A stretch of DNA of 64,000 nt from Morella rubra (GCA_003952965.2 CM025853.1:10549161-10613160), one strand, 5' to 3'. Positions 38,220-51,336 are shown, counted from the stretch's first letter. Notes: generated by a model not told the origin, from the sequence alone. Program-made: numbers and translations.

Positions 38220-41200
38220 GGTTTTTCATGTATGCTCGACGTTAATGTTGTAATCTTCTTCAATATTCTTCAGAAAGGAAAAAACAAAAATCCTAATGAG
38301 GATTCTGAAAATTACTTGTATCATTTGTAAGATTCCACACCTCTTTAGAAACTGATCAGAAGCTCTTAGTCACCTTTTTTCGTACTCCATTTCAACGATC
38401 ACGGAAGACGTTTTTTTGATACATATATATATGTCTGTTTCCACTATATCCAATGAGCAAGCAGTTCATTTTCTGGTGCTATGCATCTTGTAGTGATGTT
38501 TATTATACATTAATCCAAACAAAACTGTTCACAAGAAACGACCCAAGCTCACTGGACAACAGGTTTGTTTACCCAAATGGTTCACTTAAGCTGATCTGTT
38601 CTGTCATGAAAGATAAACCAGAGTTGCTGTCACGGCACGGCGTCATGGGGGGAGCGGAAATGTTGCTGCTAAAAGAGGCTTTTTTTAATATTGAGGTTAG
38701 TTATGACAGTGACTTCCAAACATTATTTCACTATATATAATGCGACATGCAGCAAGGCACTGATAGAAAGGGGTTGACTTAATTATATATATGTATATGT
38801 TTAATTATTAAGATTATTACTGATTGGTCTATTGGGTACAAACTAATCAAGATATTGCCTAGTCCAACCTGTGGGGTTGTGTAGATTAGAGAGAGGAAAC
38901 AATGGGTGGCAACATTTCTCTGCATCGGATCCTCAAATAGGGTTAGTTTCTTGTAGGATTCTGACCCAAGAAGCTCAACATTTCTCCATTGATCAGAAGT
39001 CAAATCCTTCCCATCTGCATGTTTGTTGTTGTGAGGAATATTACTACCCTTTTTCACATTCTGCTGCTTTCGCTTCACGGGGATTTCAAATTTCAACACA
39101 GAGTTGGTATTAGTTCTGAAAAGGTTAAACTACTTCGATTCACTACTGCTCCTAGGACTTTGTGTGTTGAGTTTAGCCAATCCAAAACTGGCACATGCAT
39201 GTACACAGCCCATCTGGTTTTATGCGTGTCCAATCTACTTTTTGGATCGTGCGAAGATGGATCAAATATTGCGTTTGTGGAGTAAGTTCGAGTGTGTTCT
39301 TATATAAGTCTGCAGAGTCGTGGCTGGTTGATGCTCGATCTCGTGTGTAAAACTGTACGTTGCTCAGCTTTTATAATTGTTTGACTTCCATCATGCTAGT
39401 GGTAACACCACTTGGGGTCGTGGAGGCCTCTCTCTCCCTTAGGCCATGATCGTGAGTTGTTTTGGGAACAAAAGTTTAATTGGAGAGAGAGAGAGAGAGA
39501 GCATGTGGGCTATCCATATTCTCTCTTCAAACCAATGACAGATACCAGATATGGAGTTGCACGTTGAAGATTGTCATTATTAGGTTAATAATGCTATGAG
39601 CGAAACTAGCAAGGAATTACCAATTGAGTGACCAGTACGATGTATAGGCCACCTTGTTCCGGGAGTACTTGTAAAATATTAGAAAATTTTTTACCAATCA
39701 AATTTTTTCTGATGGTAAACATAACTAACTCAAAATTTTGATTAAGAAAATAATAGTAAAAAGATTCATTTTTCCTTCCCAATCAAATATTCTCTTTTAT
39801 TATTTTAATTATAAAAAATTTACTGAAATCATCTATTTTTTCACTTTTTCATAATTTTATTCCCATAAAATTTTACTTTTTACTAATTTTTTTTCTCAAA
39901 ATTATCCAAATTATAAGTCTATCTCAATTTTCACAACATTCCTAAAATTTCTAAAAGAATTTAGTTTGCACAACAAGATTATTGGAATTCTCGATACATT
40001 CACACAAATTAACGTACCTAAATGGCGAAAATCTGCATAAAAGGCTACTTAAGGTCCAAGCTAGGGGAAAATGGTTCCTGATGGCCGTGTGGGCCAAAAA
40101 CTGGAATAGTAGTACGTGAGTTCCAAGTCTATTACATACGGCCAAGTTCTGAATTTAACCAGCACTCTTGACTGTTGGGCTGCTTCAAATTTTTGGGATT
40201 TTTCTTACGTTCTCAGTTCAGTCAGTGTATTTTTTAATTAGGTTAATTTCATCCGAACTCGATACACAAAAGTTAGATGTTGCAAATTTTTGCCGTCACC
40301 TAAAAAGAAAATATAAATGAGAATGAACAAATTTCTGGTGGATGTTAATAAAATATTGATGGAGGTACTTGGTTGAGAACAGGCCGAAGCACAACTTGTA
40401 TATTTCTCGAGCCTTATAGCCCACTGCCTCCCGCCCAACTATTAAATCTTGTTTGTAAAGGTTTATATATATATAATTGCTTCCGATTGATCTTATGATA
40501 TTCAATCTCTCAAGATTGGTGTCTTTACACTATCCATTTATTTCTAGCATCCACTCTTCCCCCTGAAAATTTGGGCGTCCCAAAGTCCTAGTTTCCTTTG
40601 CTGCCGTTTGGTTCCACTTATGAGACTTTGAGAGTAAAACACACGTAGCCACGCAAAGATGTTGATTTATTTAGACATTTTTCGTCGGTTTATGCTTGTT
40701 CAAGCAGAGGACAACGTTGCATGATATCTGTAAACTGCACGGGCCTGCGCCGGCGCCATTGTTTGTTGTTGCCGTTGGACTTCTGTCATCTCTTGCTTAC
40801 TTTAAACTTCCTGTCGTTCTAGCGTACGACCTCGTAATAAAACAAGTGCCTCTGGACTCCAGACCCAGCCCAGCTTTTTAGCGGGCTTGAAAACAACTTT
40901 AACGACCGAAAACAGTGAACTGGGCCAAAAAATTCGAAAATGGCTTGAGTTCTGAGTAACTGGGCTTCAAACTAACTTTCGTCATAATTTTGGGCCGGGC
41001 TCGAGTTCATGCAATTAAACATGGGCTTAATAGGCCCAAATTAGAAACCGACGCTGCCCTTTTCGGTTCTTCGCCATGGACCGACGAATGATGCTTTGTT
41101 TTCATGTTTGACTCTCTATAATAAAAGAAAAGAAAACGGGCCGGCCGAAACAAAAATCAATGTAACCTAAAAAGTGTTGCACACGCCTACGCTTGCCCAC

Positions 41201-42159
41201 TCCCATAGACCCATGTATCTATGCTTCTGACTCGTACTCATTTTAGTCAGTCAATAACTTTCGAATTCAGTGGCAATCTTGGATCCGTAACTAGTGGAGG
41301 ATGTACCGGGTCAAGGATTTTTTTTTAAAAAATAATTTTTAATTAGAAAAATAGTTTACTTCTTTCCCCATCATATGAGAAGGAATTTCTTGTATTGGCT
41401 TCTCTAAAAATTCATGAACTGTTTTGTTATTTTTCTCAGGTGAAGACTTAGTAGTTGCCTATTTTCATAAATATTGTGCAGGATAACAAATCATAGGGAT
41501 TGCTTAATAAGAAGTTAAGAGGAAAAAACACATGGGTCATGGGTTTTAATAACATTAATCATTTTGACTCCTAGGGTCCGTTAGGAACATAGAGGACATT
41601 TTCATTTGGAGACCTTGACGTTCAACAAGTTTCGTGCACTCTTTCCAAATGTGGAAGATTGGAAAAAAGAAAGAAAAAAACAGCAATGAATTTGAATTTT
41701 GCTACATTTTACTACCCAAAATTTAACACGTTATATCTTTTCAGTTATCAATATTAGATATTTTTCACCTGTATTTTTTGTCAAATGGAGAATTAATGAA
41801 TGGTATAATTTGTATGGGAGTGGAGTTCGGGAATAACAATATATATATATAATTTCTACCCCTACTTCTTGCCAATTTCTTATCCATTTCCAAATGTAAT
41901 GTTCAAAATCTTGGGCCACTCTTTCTGAGACGTTTCTGAGCGAGCATCCACTTTCGGTTCTGATCCTTGGATGATTATGACAGATACCTGTAACAAGATA
42001 GAAGAAACGCTTAGAGATTCTGCGTTCCAATTGTGCGAATGGGTGGTCACAGAGATTCTTGGTATAGTGGGTACTAACTGACCCACGGAGATGAGTCAAT
42101 GAGTTTGAAGGTATATATGGTGTCTATAGATGGCGGAGTGCATAGGAAACTGTGTGAGA

Positions 42160-42245
42160 TGATTATCACAGTTGACCTAATTATCAAGGTCCTAGCCAAT
42201 AGGGATCGTGATTATCACAGTTGACCTAATCAGCCTAGCCAATAC
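42160..42245. repeat. Direct repeat with a 49-bp period
   Basis: The phrase gattatcacagttgacctaa occurs at 42161 and again at 42210, and each copy is followed by a cctagccaata sequence. The second copy is slightly shorter. No function is apparent. Confidence 0.8.
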
Positions 42246-42389
42246 GTACGATGTACAAGGGAAATGGGAGCTGGAAAAATCGGTCATCGAAAGTTCAAAA
42301 CCAACTTTGAGCACAGGCCGATATTGGAATTAAACAAGAAGGCTCAGAGAAGTGTACGTACTTTCATGTACTGTCTTTCTTAAATTTAA

Positions 42390-42549
42390 CGTAGCATTTT
42401 GTTATAAAATTTTAATAAAATTTTATATTGATGTTAAAAAAAAGATATATTGAAATTAGTCAATGAGTGATAAAAGTAAAAATAAAATTTTAAAGTGTAT
42501 TTAATAAAAGTAAAATTTTGTTACAATTTTACAATCCAAACACTATATG
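42390..42549. mobile_element. Tourist/Harbinger-like MITE (160 bp, TAA target site)
   Basis: TAA flanks both ends (42387-42389 and 42550-42552 as taa). The body has inverted taaaattttaataaaatttt-type arms and a gataaaagtaaaa core that is the reverse complement of the element at 54852-55021, so the two belong to one family in opposite orientations. Confidence 0.6.
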
Positions 42550-45500
42550 TAACTGTCCTTTCGTTTATGTGAAAGATTAAGTCAGAATAGTAAAGACGTC
42601 CCTCGTATAATATATGAAAGATTTCTAGCTACGAGGAAATAACCAATTTGTTTCTGACCTTACGTTTTGCTTTCGCTATATACCAGCCTTTTAAAAGTTA
42701 ATATTTTATCCACTCTTGAAAAATCAGAACGTTTGGTTCTTTTGGTGAATAACCAATAATGTGAAATGATAACATTTAAAAAACTTTTCTATGTTGCTTC
42801 TTCTCTTCGTGTCTTTACAAAGATATTCTTTGATAGAATACTAGGATGGCAATCCTTTAGGGTGTGGATGAGTTGATCAGGTGTCCTATTGGTTAGTTAG
42901 CCGACCCAGATTCGATTTTTCATGGCAACAATTTTTGAAATTTAAATTATGCGTGTGTTGATGGTTGTTGCATGTGTAGACGTGTATGAGATTTGGCATG
43001 AATCGCATGATGTTAATTCCTCTAGTGCGATCAAATTAGGTCAGATCCATCCAAACTCAGTGCACATAGAGTATCGCAAATTGTCACTTGCTACCACAAA
43101 AAAAAAAAGACTAATGAAACTACATAAACTAGTTCATAAAATCTTCTGTTGAGGTACCAAAATACATAAATTATAAAAATACTGTCAAAAATACATTGCA
43201 AACTGAAACTTTTTCTTGCAGATTTTACGGGCTGGAGCAGGGCCCCTCGCCCCTTAGTTTCTTCTATGATAAGGTAGGTTTGGAAAGTATTGTTTGAAAT
43301 ATATGGAAATTTCCTTCAAATTACATATATACGAAAATTTTCAAACTTCCATAAAATTTTCCCACGGAATGGTCCTACATATATATGACATTTATGCAAG
43401 GAATAAAGGATTTTGGTCATCATAAAAGATGTAGCTAGCTACTAGCTAGAAGCCAAATTGCAAAGAGGTCAGCATGCAGTAGATATATATAGAGATAAAA
43501 AAATGCCTACAGAAGCCTCGAGTACTTGTAAGGAGATTACTCGCTGATCTATAATGCAAGTTCCACATAAGGCACTAGTTTTTCTTAACAAGATACATCA
43601 CAAAATATGGAAGTGCTAAAACTCCAACCCACAAGTAGTACCCATCCACATATGTCAGCCAACTGCAAATCTTAATACCCAAAATCTATAAACTAATTAA
43701 TTAAGCACACCAACCTGATAAGATTAATCAATGTGGCACTAACTTAAACTACTTCCCTATGATTTCTCATCAAGAAAAAAGGAGCTATAGGAAGACTCAG
43801 TCACACAACATGGCCGTGGGACCAAGAGAAATGAGAGACACACATATTCTCAAGTTGCACCACATGCAGTCCAACATATGACCCAACACATGTACCACCC
43901 ACTTGTCCCACTACCGAGAAACAAAGGTATTTGGTCTTTTCAGCGCACAATTTTACCCAAAAACAAAAAAAAGAAAAGACTTGAGTCACGCCACCCATCT
44001 TGACTCAACCACCACTTGTTTGTTTATTTGGGTTTCAGCTCTGAGTGCATAATACGTGGAAATCACGACCCGGCGCTTCACTTCTGTGAAGACTTGAAAC
44101 TCCGCCTACCCCACTCGGGTAGTTCTAAAAGTGGATTTTCATCTGCACTAGTTAAATTAAGTTGATCCTCCACTAATGTTTTAATTTCCTTATATATGTA
44201 ATAACGTAATGGGCAACTTAATTGCTCGCGTGTTGTTTATCCTTCTAATTAATAATTAATCACGACCTGCCGTTTTGCCTAGATGTAAAAGCTAGCTTCT
44301 CTACAAGAGTTCAATTTATTATCATAATTTCCTTTATTAATTAGATCCCAAAACCCACCAAGATGCTTTAATTATGTGGGAATTCATGACCTTTTGGTGA
44401 ACGTGAAAAACAAATGCTTGAATCAAACACATATATGGTACCCATTTCGACTTCCTGTCAAATGTGGTTGAAAAGGCAAATTACTGCTTTAACTTAATGA
44501 TGGAATCTTTAGGGATTAGTACAAATATTTTCCTGTAATAAGATAGAATCTAGCTAAGTTGATTGTGATTAGAGATGTTATAAATTGTTCTTTTAACAAA
44601 ATGTCCTTTTGCTTTTGATCAAGAAGGGTAAGTAAAACCATCATTAATTTTTTTTTTAATCGAAAAACCCTTCAAGTAATGGTAAACTATTTCTTAAGCA
44701 TCGAATAAGAAATAAATACTCAAGATTTGGTGACCCAATTGGAAAAAATAGTGAAAGTTTCAAGACAGGAGATTCTTCGATTGAACCCCCAATGACCCAT
44801 CCTCCGACCCTCAAAGTTTGTTGCATTTTCGCGGGATTATAATGATGATCTAACTTCTCCTGATGTGATAGTTTTGACTCAATTCACACATTTTACACGA
44901 GTGAAAACTCCTGTAACTTTATGGGTAGATGGCCAAGTTGGTGGTTTTTTTTTCACATTTTAACTTAGAAATAAAAAAATGCTCACAAATAGCAAAAAAA
45001 AAAAAAAAAAAAAAAAAAAGAAGAAAGAAAGGAATGACAATTGACATAAAAAAAAAACTCAATAATAGCCACGAAAAGATTGGCGATGAAAACTGACATA
45101 AAAAAAAATACTCAATAATAGCAACAAAAAGATTCGCGATGATGTTTGAATGAAAATTGACATTTCTTTTCCACAGTCAACTAAAGTCGACAATTATTTG
45201 AACCTTTTAAAACTCGTCGAAAAGATCGTTTTTATAACTATTTCCTATTCTCCATACACAAACATAAAATCTTGTTGTATAGATTCTAATTATCCATACT
45301 AACGTGCTATATAAAGCCTTTTTTTTTTTTCATTTGTTGTATCTACTTCATGTTTTAATTTATGAATTTTTTTATTTATTATTTATCCTTTTATATTTTA
45401 AAAAATAAAATAATTTTTCTCTCTTTTATTAAAATATTATTTTTATTATAATATTTATTCAAATCAATTTTAAAACTCAAAATGCTCAGCTCAGAAAATT

Positions 45501-45558
45501 TAGGACGTCAACTTTAAAGTCACCGGCTATTGCCGGTCACCTAAACCCATTTCTGACC

Positions 45559-45566
45559 TATATATA
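45559..45566 (+). promoter_or_regulatory. TATA box of the 160-residue gene
   Basis: TATATATA lies about 120 bases before the start codon at 45680, in the right place for a plant core promoter. Confidence 0.5.
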
Positions 45567-45679
45567 CAGACACCATTTTCACTCTCAAGAAGGATTATAG
45601 TAGTAATAAAATACGCGCACACACGCACAGAGGGAAAGCCTCGCCGCCATTTCTCTACGACGCAAACCTGACCACAACC

Positions 45680-46162
45680 ATGGCCATTAAAACTCCAGAA
45701 CACGGCTCGTCGAAGCCGCTACCATCCACTCTGTTCATCAGCATGTCCGCTTTCATGGCTCTCTGCGCCGAGAAAGCCGGCCGAGTCTCGCGCAAGCTTA
45801 AAGCCAAGACGAGGAAGAGCAGTAAGAAAGCCGAGCCTAGTCCGTCGACGACGCCGTTGTCTAAGCGGCCGAAGCAGCTCCTCACGACCATAAGCAACAA
45901 GGCGATCAATTTCATGCACAAGAAAAAGATCAGCGAGGAGGGCAGCGCCAGCGAGAGTGGTGGGCCCGAGCTGGAGAACTGGGGGGACGGCGGGGTCTGG
46001 CAAAGGGCGATTCTGATGGGTGACAAGTGCGAGCCGTTGGATTTCTCGGGCGTGATTTACTACGATAGTTGCGGGAATCAGCTGAACGAGGTGCCATCAA
46101 GGTCGCCACGCGCGAGTCCTCTCCCGGGGTATCTCACGAGGGCCCGGAAAACAGAGCTTTGA
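45680..46162 (+). CDS. Plant-specific conserved protein of unknown function (160 residues)
   Basis: An intronless frame with a good start context (accATGGcc) and a codon-position GC bias unlike the AT-rich flanks. Residues 15-32 are mildly hydrophobic. Residues 33-82 are strongly basic (RVSRKLKAKTRKSSKK, KRPKQ, KKKIS), which could be nuclear targeting or membrane association. Residues 99-145 carry the motif ENWGDGGVWQRAILMGDKCE, then PLDFSGVIYYDSCGN and PSRSPRASPL. I recall this C-terminal block (WQ..ILMG.KC.P..FSGVI.YD..GN) from small uncharacterised angiosperm proteins, but I know no experimental function. There is no catalytic signature. The C-terminal RSPRAS resembles a phosphorylation or docking site, which is inference only. 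Confidence 0.85.
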   Translation: MAIKTPEHGSSKPLPSTLFISMSAFMALCAEKAGRVSRKLKAKTRKSSKKAEPSPSTTPLSKRPKQLLTTISNKAINFMHKKKISEEGSASESGGPELENWGDGGVWQRAILMGDKCEPLDFSGVIYYDSCGNQLNEVPSRSPRASPLPGYLTRARKTEL

Positions 46163-49100
46163 TCAATCGCACACGCGGAGGATTTTAGGTACGTCACCCG
46201 TGGAATTCAATTGGCGGAAAAGGACGGAACCAAAACGTCAGCGTTTCTGGTTTACGGCGTCTTTCTAAGGTTCACATCTGTCCCGTTGTGATCTTAGTGG
46301 TTGGAGAATAAACAGGAGGCCCCCCGGTTGAGAAAGTCATTCGTTTTGGAAATTAGTTTTTTTTTTTTTCCTTTTTTTGGAAGTGTTTTTTCTTTGGGGA
46401 AGGGACAGGTGCTAATAATATGTATAAAAAGTCGGTAGATAAGAAGTGAACTTTGTAGTGGAGACTTGGCAGCGTTTAATGGGCATGCATTTTGCCTTGT
46501 GTTTCCATTTTGATTTAACTAATAATTTTTGTTGATAATTTTTCTTTTCGATTAAATACACGTTTTGCTAAGTAACTATTATTGGTTTGACATTTTCCAC
46601 CTCCGTCGTTAATTTGAATGAAAATTAATTTTTTAATTTGTGATATAATAATTTTATCTTCATAGTTTTTTACGGGAGAATACAATGTAGGTTCATAGTT
46701 TTTTTTTTTTCTCTCTCTCTCTCTCTAATTAGTGGGGATGCTGATTTCTTTATGGAAGTTGGAATTGTTCTGTCGTAAGTAAAGGTTGTGTGTTTCCCTG
46801 ACACTTGCTGGAGGCTCTATAACCGTCCAAAATTTATGCTCAACTAAGCATGCTTTTATCGAGCTGGATGCTCATATAAAAAAGTGTCCCCACAGTCGAA
46901 AGTTGCTACCTTCCCAGATCCTACCAAAGTCTATGTCAGAATAACATTTATCTTTTTCAAATGAATTTGTTAGGAATAAGCTGCTTGTCATTTAAGTTAA
47001 TTATATTCCAAAACAGTATAGCTACTACTGCTGCATGTTCCTTAATTGGTGCAATCGTTGAGAATTATGAGGGCAAGAAAGTTGTTCGCTACATTGAATG
47101 AGAAAGATGAAGAAAACAGAGATGGCTTGGAAATTAGGCTTATCTGCATTTGGTAGGCATTGGTTTTCTCAATTAATTGGCCTAAATTTTAGTACTAAAA
47201 CCTCCTAGTTTGCTATTCTAATTTGGGACGGAAAATAACAACGGTTGTATTTTCCAAGAAATTGCTTCATACTTTTGGCAGTCATGAGCCTAGGAATCTA
47301 GTTTATTAAAAGCTGGTACTTAAAACCTTGCTACATTTTTTTTTGGTTAACTAAGAAAATCCATTGCATTAAATACGTGAATCCAACTTTGATTGACTAA
47401 CTAAGTTGAGTTGCATTAATGGGGTTTAGAGTGCAACAACAAACTCTAGAGAGTTTATACATACTCATAGTTCTTGCGATTCCGGAGTTAGTGCAGGCTC
47501 ATCATCCTTGCAACTCTTACTTAGGTCTTCAGGAAAAAAAACTTGAATCAACTTGATAGGAATTTTTTAATGTGTAAGAAAAAAAGAAAGAAAGAAGAGG
47601 AAGGCAAAAGTCATACATGTTTGTGATTGGGCTGTTTCAAAAGATGATTTGGCGTCTTCAGTTGCCGAGACATAAAACAAAGCAGGGCTTATATTTTTTT
47701 TAAAAAAAATTATGGAAAAACAGGGTAATCTCCCAAAAGGAAATAGACAAGAAACAGAAGAACAAATAAAAAATAAAGAAATCCAACAAAAACCCAACTC
47801 ATTGATGTCATCGGTCCAAAGCATATTTTGGCAGTAGGAATTAGAAAAGAAGAAAGAGTTCAAAACTTAAGAAGAGGTCAGGGTCAGCTCTAAAACGCCA
47901 TGGGGTCACTATTTCGCTTGAGAATTGACAAATAGATTCTGCATTTAACCCTTAAATATTCCAAACTCATCTTTCCCAGAAGTTGTACGTCAGAATTGTT
48001 TAGTTTCGAAAATCTACCATAATTACTTCAGCTACCAAGAATGTTGTAATTTGTAATATTATATTACGGGCGGTGTACGTGTTGAATTATTCAATTTCAA
48101 CCTCAAGCTGGAAGCACAGTTTGAAATTTTCAAGGTAATTTTGTATGAAGTTTTGAGGGAATTAGAAGGAAGCATGCGCCCCCTGATTTCAAAGAAAGAA
48201 CGTCCGGGAATCACAAATATTCTACAAAAATTACGTTTGAGTGAGGTCCCAAGGCCCGCTACCGGACTACTGGACTGAAGGCCCTTTAGAAAGACCAAAC
48301 TGGACTCAAGGCCCATACAAACCACAAACCCGATCCGAGAATCCGGACCAACAACTCGGATCCAATACCCAAACAGAACACAGGCCCCAACCAAAAACAA
48401 AAGAAAGAAGAACAAATCCACAAATATTACCAACCTTTACACTCTCTCACTTGGGACAACTTTCTAGTTCCCTTCTTACTTAATTTAGCCAATGCATCTT
48501 CCATAACTACTCCCCCTTTCCTAAGTCATGAGGTGTGGGGTTAAGGAAAAAAAAGAACAAAAAAGAACCAAAAAAGGCCATTAGACTTTGTCATTTGTTG
48601 TTGGGTATCTTTTTAAATCCTAACCCACTTGCCAAATCGAAAATTTTTGGTTAATTTAAAGGAGAAATAATTTTTAACTTGCAAAATGACAATTTTGTCT
48701 CTATAAATGTTTTGTTTGAATTTATTGGAAAAGAAAAAGCAAAAACGAGTTGGATTCCATTCATTATTTTTAATGCCCTAATGCCAAAATCCATTGTTAG
48801 GGTTGCGAACCGGACCGCAGATCGAATCGGACCACAAAATTGATCCAATTCGATCTAGGCATTTTTAAGATTCGATTTAGACCGGACCAGATTTATTAAT
48901 ATAAATAATAAATATATTTTTTAATTTTTTTAATACAAATTTAAAACTTTTATCCTAATGATGTGTTTTGAGTTCTTTGAACATGCCCTTCCCCCTTTAA
49001 TTAATTTTTTATTATAAGATTTTATAAGATTTTGAGCTGAAAATGAAAAAAATAAAATAAAAGATTAGGAAAAAAAGAAAAGAAAACGGATCTGGACCAC

Positions 49101-49560
49101 TTGGACCGGATCGGACCGAACCACTTAGAAGTGGTTCTATCCTTCAATTTAGGCGCAATCAGAAATATTTCTTATTCGACCGGATTCGGGTCTAAAAACT
49201 CGACCGACTTTCCGGTTGTGCAGTCCTACCCACTTGGTTGTGCAGTCCTACCCACTTTGATCCATTTGCATTAATGGGCAAATCTCAACTAACCGTTTAA
49301 TCTAAATTATCAATAGAAATCAAAATCATCAAAAACAGTTCCAATCAAAGAAAGCAATAGCAAAGTAGAAATAAGCGCAGCTTAATTCCATTCCTAAACG
49401 ATGATTTCTGTAAAACGCATCAAGCAAATGAGGAAAGTACTGGACAATGGACATGAAAAAAGAGAGAACTCGGTTCAACACAACCGGATCCCCGCGAGCT
49501 GTAACCCGATACGGTTCTGTCTGACTGTCTCGCTACGCTATCCAACGATTCCATCCTCTC
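46163..49560. other. Intergenic region between the 160-residue gene and the oleosin
   Basis: Downstream flank of the 160-residue gene, then AT-rich DNA. A T run at about 47337 followed by ggttaactaagaaaatccat resembles the tail end of a minus-strand LINE. The moderately GC-rich part at about 48230-48480 is unrecognised. A hAT-like element lies at 48798-49250. Confidence 0.45.
48798..49250. mobile_element. hAT-like non-autonomous element with a duplicated right end
   Basis: Left end TAGGGTTGCGAACCGGA; right end in reverse complement TAGGACTGCACAACCGGA. Inner flanks are rich in gaccgga motifs on both sides. The right terminus is duplicated: a 22-bp unit ttgtgcagtcctacccactt occurs at about 49216 and 49238. 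No transposase. Flanking 8-mers match poorly, so the element is old or its exact end is ambiguous. Confidence 0.55.
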
Positions 49561-49567
49561 TGAACTC

Positions 49568-50005
49568 TCAAGCCCCAGGGGCGGCATCCTTCGCCTTACT
49601 GTGCAAGTACCCACCGTACTGGCTAGCATAGTCCTTGACATGGCTGGCCGTGTCGAAAATCCTGCTCCTGGCGTAGTCGAACCTGTCCGAACCGGGAGGG
49701 TTCATCCCGCTGAAGTAGCGGTACATCCAGGAAAAGGCGGCCACCATGGCCACGCCGAACCCGCACACGGTCAAGAACGCAGCGGTGCAAACAAAGAGGA
49801 AGGTGGCGACGGGGAGCCATATGGGGCTGGTGAGAAGGATCAGTGGGGCGAAGACGATGAGGCCAAGGGCTGTGGCAGTGACGGTGAGGCCGGTAAGGAG
49901 GAGCAAGATCGAGCCGGAGACGAGGAAGGTCAAGAGGCCAATGAGCTGGGTGGAGTTTGGTGCATGGTCTTGGAGTTTACGCAGGAATGTGTGACGGTCA
50001 GCCAT
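49568..50005 (-). CDS. Oleosin (L-type, 145 residues)
   Basis: Oleosins coat seed or pollen lipid droplets; the central hairpin dips into the triacylglycerol core and keeps droplets from fusing. This intronless frame starts [10 protein letters not shown]. It has a short polar N-terminus (residues 1-20), a long hydrophobic domain (about 21-95) and an amphipathic C-terminus ([20 protein letters not shown]). The diagnostic proline knot is complete: P54, S60, P61 and P65 in [13 protein letters not shown], matching PX5SPX3P. The C-terminal region shows no room for the 18-residue insertion of H-type oleosins, so I call it L-type. The neighbours are unrelated. An RY motif and a G-box lie about 120-135 bases upstream, fitting seed expression. 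Confidence 0.97.
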   Translation of the reverse strand: MADRHTFLRKLQDHAPNSTQLIGLLTFLVSGSILLLLTGLTVTATALGLIVFAPLILLTSPIWLPVATFLFVCTAAFLTVCGFGVAMVAAFSWMYRYFSGMNPPGSDRFDYARSRIFDTASHVKDYASQYGGYLHSKAKDAAPGA

Positions 50006-50122
50006 GGTTCGTTTGAGAACTAGAACTCAACCAAGGACGTGTCTGTGCGAGAAAGAGATGTTAAAAGAAGGGGATATGGCAGGACAGGAGACAGGTGTGA
50101 GGAGGGGTTCGGTATTTGGAGA

Positions 50123-50140
50123 CATGCAGGAGAACACGTG
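50123..50140 (-). promoter_or_regulatory. RY element and G-box/ABRE upstream of the oleosin
   Basis: CATGCA (50123-50128, the RY core bound by B3 factors such as ABI3 and FUS3) and CACGTG (50135-50140, the G-box/ABRE core bound by bZIP factors) lie six bases apart, 118-135 bases before the oleosin start. This pair is typical of seed-maturation promoters. Binding is inferred from motif identity only. Confidence 0.6.
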
Positions 50141-50250
50141 GAAATGGAGATAATGGAAGTTTAGCACTCCTAGAAATCGGTGTGGGAAAGACTGACCTCT
50201 TCTTTTGGCTGTTTGTACGTTTCTGCAGGAAGTGTAGCACTGAAGATTAA

Positions 50251-50428
50251 GAAGACGTTCGGTTTCAGGATTTTTTTGAATTCTCAGAATACAAAATATT
50301 CTACAACCAAACATCATTCTTAACACTACATAAAAATAACTAAAACACGCATACCAATAAAGTTAACATCACCTAAAAATTCTCAAAACACAAAAAATCC
50401 TCAAAATACATCACAACCGAACATCTTC
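50251..50428. mobile_element. MITE in the oleosin upstream region
   Basis: Ends GAAGACGTTCGGTT and aaccgaacatcttc form a 14-bp inverted repeat with one mismatch. The flanks are TAA on the left and TAG on the right, so a 3-bp target site is only partly kept. It starts about 245 bases upstream of the oleosin start codon. Confidence 0.6.
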
Positions 50429-51336
50429 TAGTCTGGATTTACTGTTTTTTTTTGGCTGGGGCTCACCCACAACAGGCGAGCCTTTAAACAAGAACAAACA
50501 ACCAAACAGTAGGCAAAAACAGAAAAAAAGACAGACCCTTCAAGGTGGGTCAAAAATCACAAAATCCCAGGACTTCCCTGGGAGAGCCCTAAGAGTTCGG
50601 GAAGGCATCTCTCCCATCGGAGGATTTTCACGGATGAATTTGTCCGCATCAGTACTTTTTTTTTTTTTTAGGACGGGAAGATTTTTCGTCTCAAAAAATT
50701 AGTCATTTTCTTTTTTTGTGAATTTCGTCTCAAAAGATTTTGGACGGTTTGAATTGCCGTCTCCAAAACAGAATTTTCTATTTTTTTTCAGGATGGAATT
50801 AAAAATCCGTTTAAAAAATTCAAATTTGTTGTAGTGTGTACAACTTTCATCAAAATAAGAACTTGATGAGTATAGAAGTATATTTATTCATTTTAAATTT
50901 TGTATCCATTTTCCTCATTCACCTCCTATATGATTGTAAACGATATATTCTTATTTACAAAAGTATATCCCTGAGTCTATGAGTTTTAAAACTAATGAAA
51001 AAATAAGAGCTCTAAGTTCTTGTTATTTGAGTCTAACTTATTCAAAAAAAGTGGAGATATTATGAATTATTTTTTGGATAGACAAATTGTTGAAATTATT
51101 TCAATATTAGACTTGGACATATAATAGGCCGAGGGGTGTTCAATTTAGTCCTAAGAGTATGGTCCTAACACGTCTTAATAATGATTTTAATTAAGTTATC
51201 ACATTAATGAGTTTTTAATCAATACATTAATGGTTCAATGATTATGTTTTTTGATTTTTTTAAACTAATCTTATTAGTATAGTCCATGAAACTCATTGAT
51301 GTGGTGGCTAAATGTGAACCGTTTATTACTATATAG
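50429..51336. other. Spacer left of duplicated segment A, with a CACTA-type terminus
   Basis: A T run at about 50441-50451 followed by ggctggggctcacccac resembles the end of a minus-strand retroelement. At 50825-50836, tttgttgtagtg is the reverse complement of CACTACAACAAA, a CACTA/EnSpm-type terminus. Its inner flank carries repeated gacgg/cgtctcaaaa motifs. The partner terminus was not found. No gene is recognised. Confidence 0.4.

Larger units (their letters stand above)
38220..45540. other. Intergenic region between CLE and the 160-residue gene
   Basis: About 7.3 kb without a gene I can support. It contains one Tourist-like MITE, a 49-bp-period direct repeat, AT-rich stretches (39650-39960) and a poly-A tract near 44990-45019 beside a roughly 59-bp duplication (45034-45140). 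Frames at 38779-39300 and at 41731-42099 on the minus strand are open but unrecognised; the latter could be a remnant of a gene exon. Confidence 0.45.

Noticed and set aside
45719-46003. Minus-strand frames opposite the 160-residue gene
   Set aside because: GC-rich shadow frames; the plus strand has a good start context and the conserved motif.
49601-50023. Open frame of 140 codons on the plus strand
   Set aside because: It is the antisense shadow of the oleosin gene, which has a complete proline knot.
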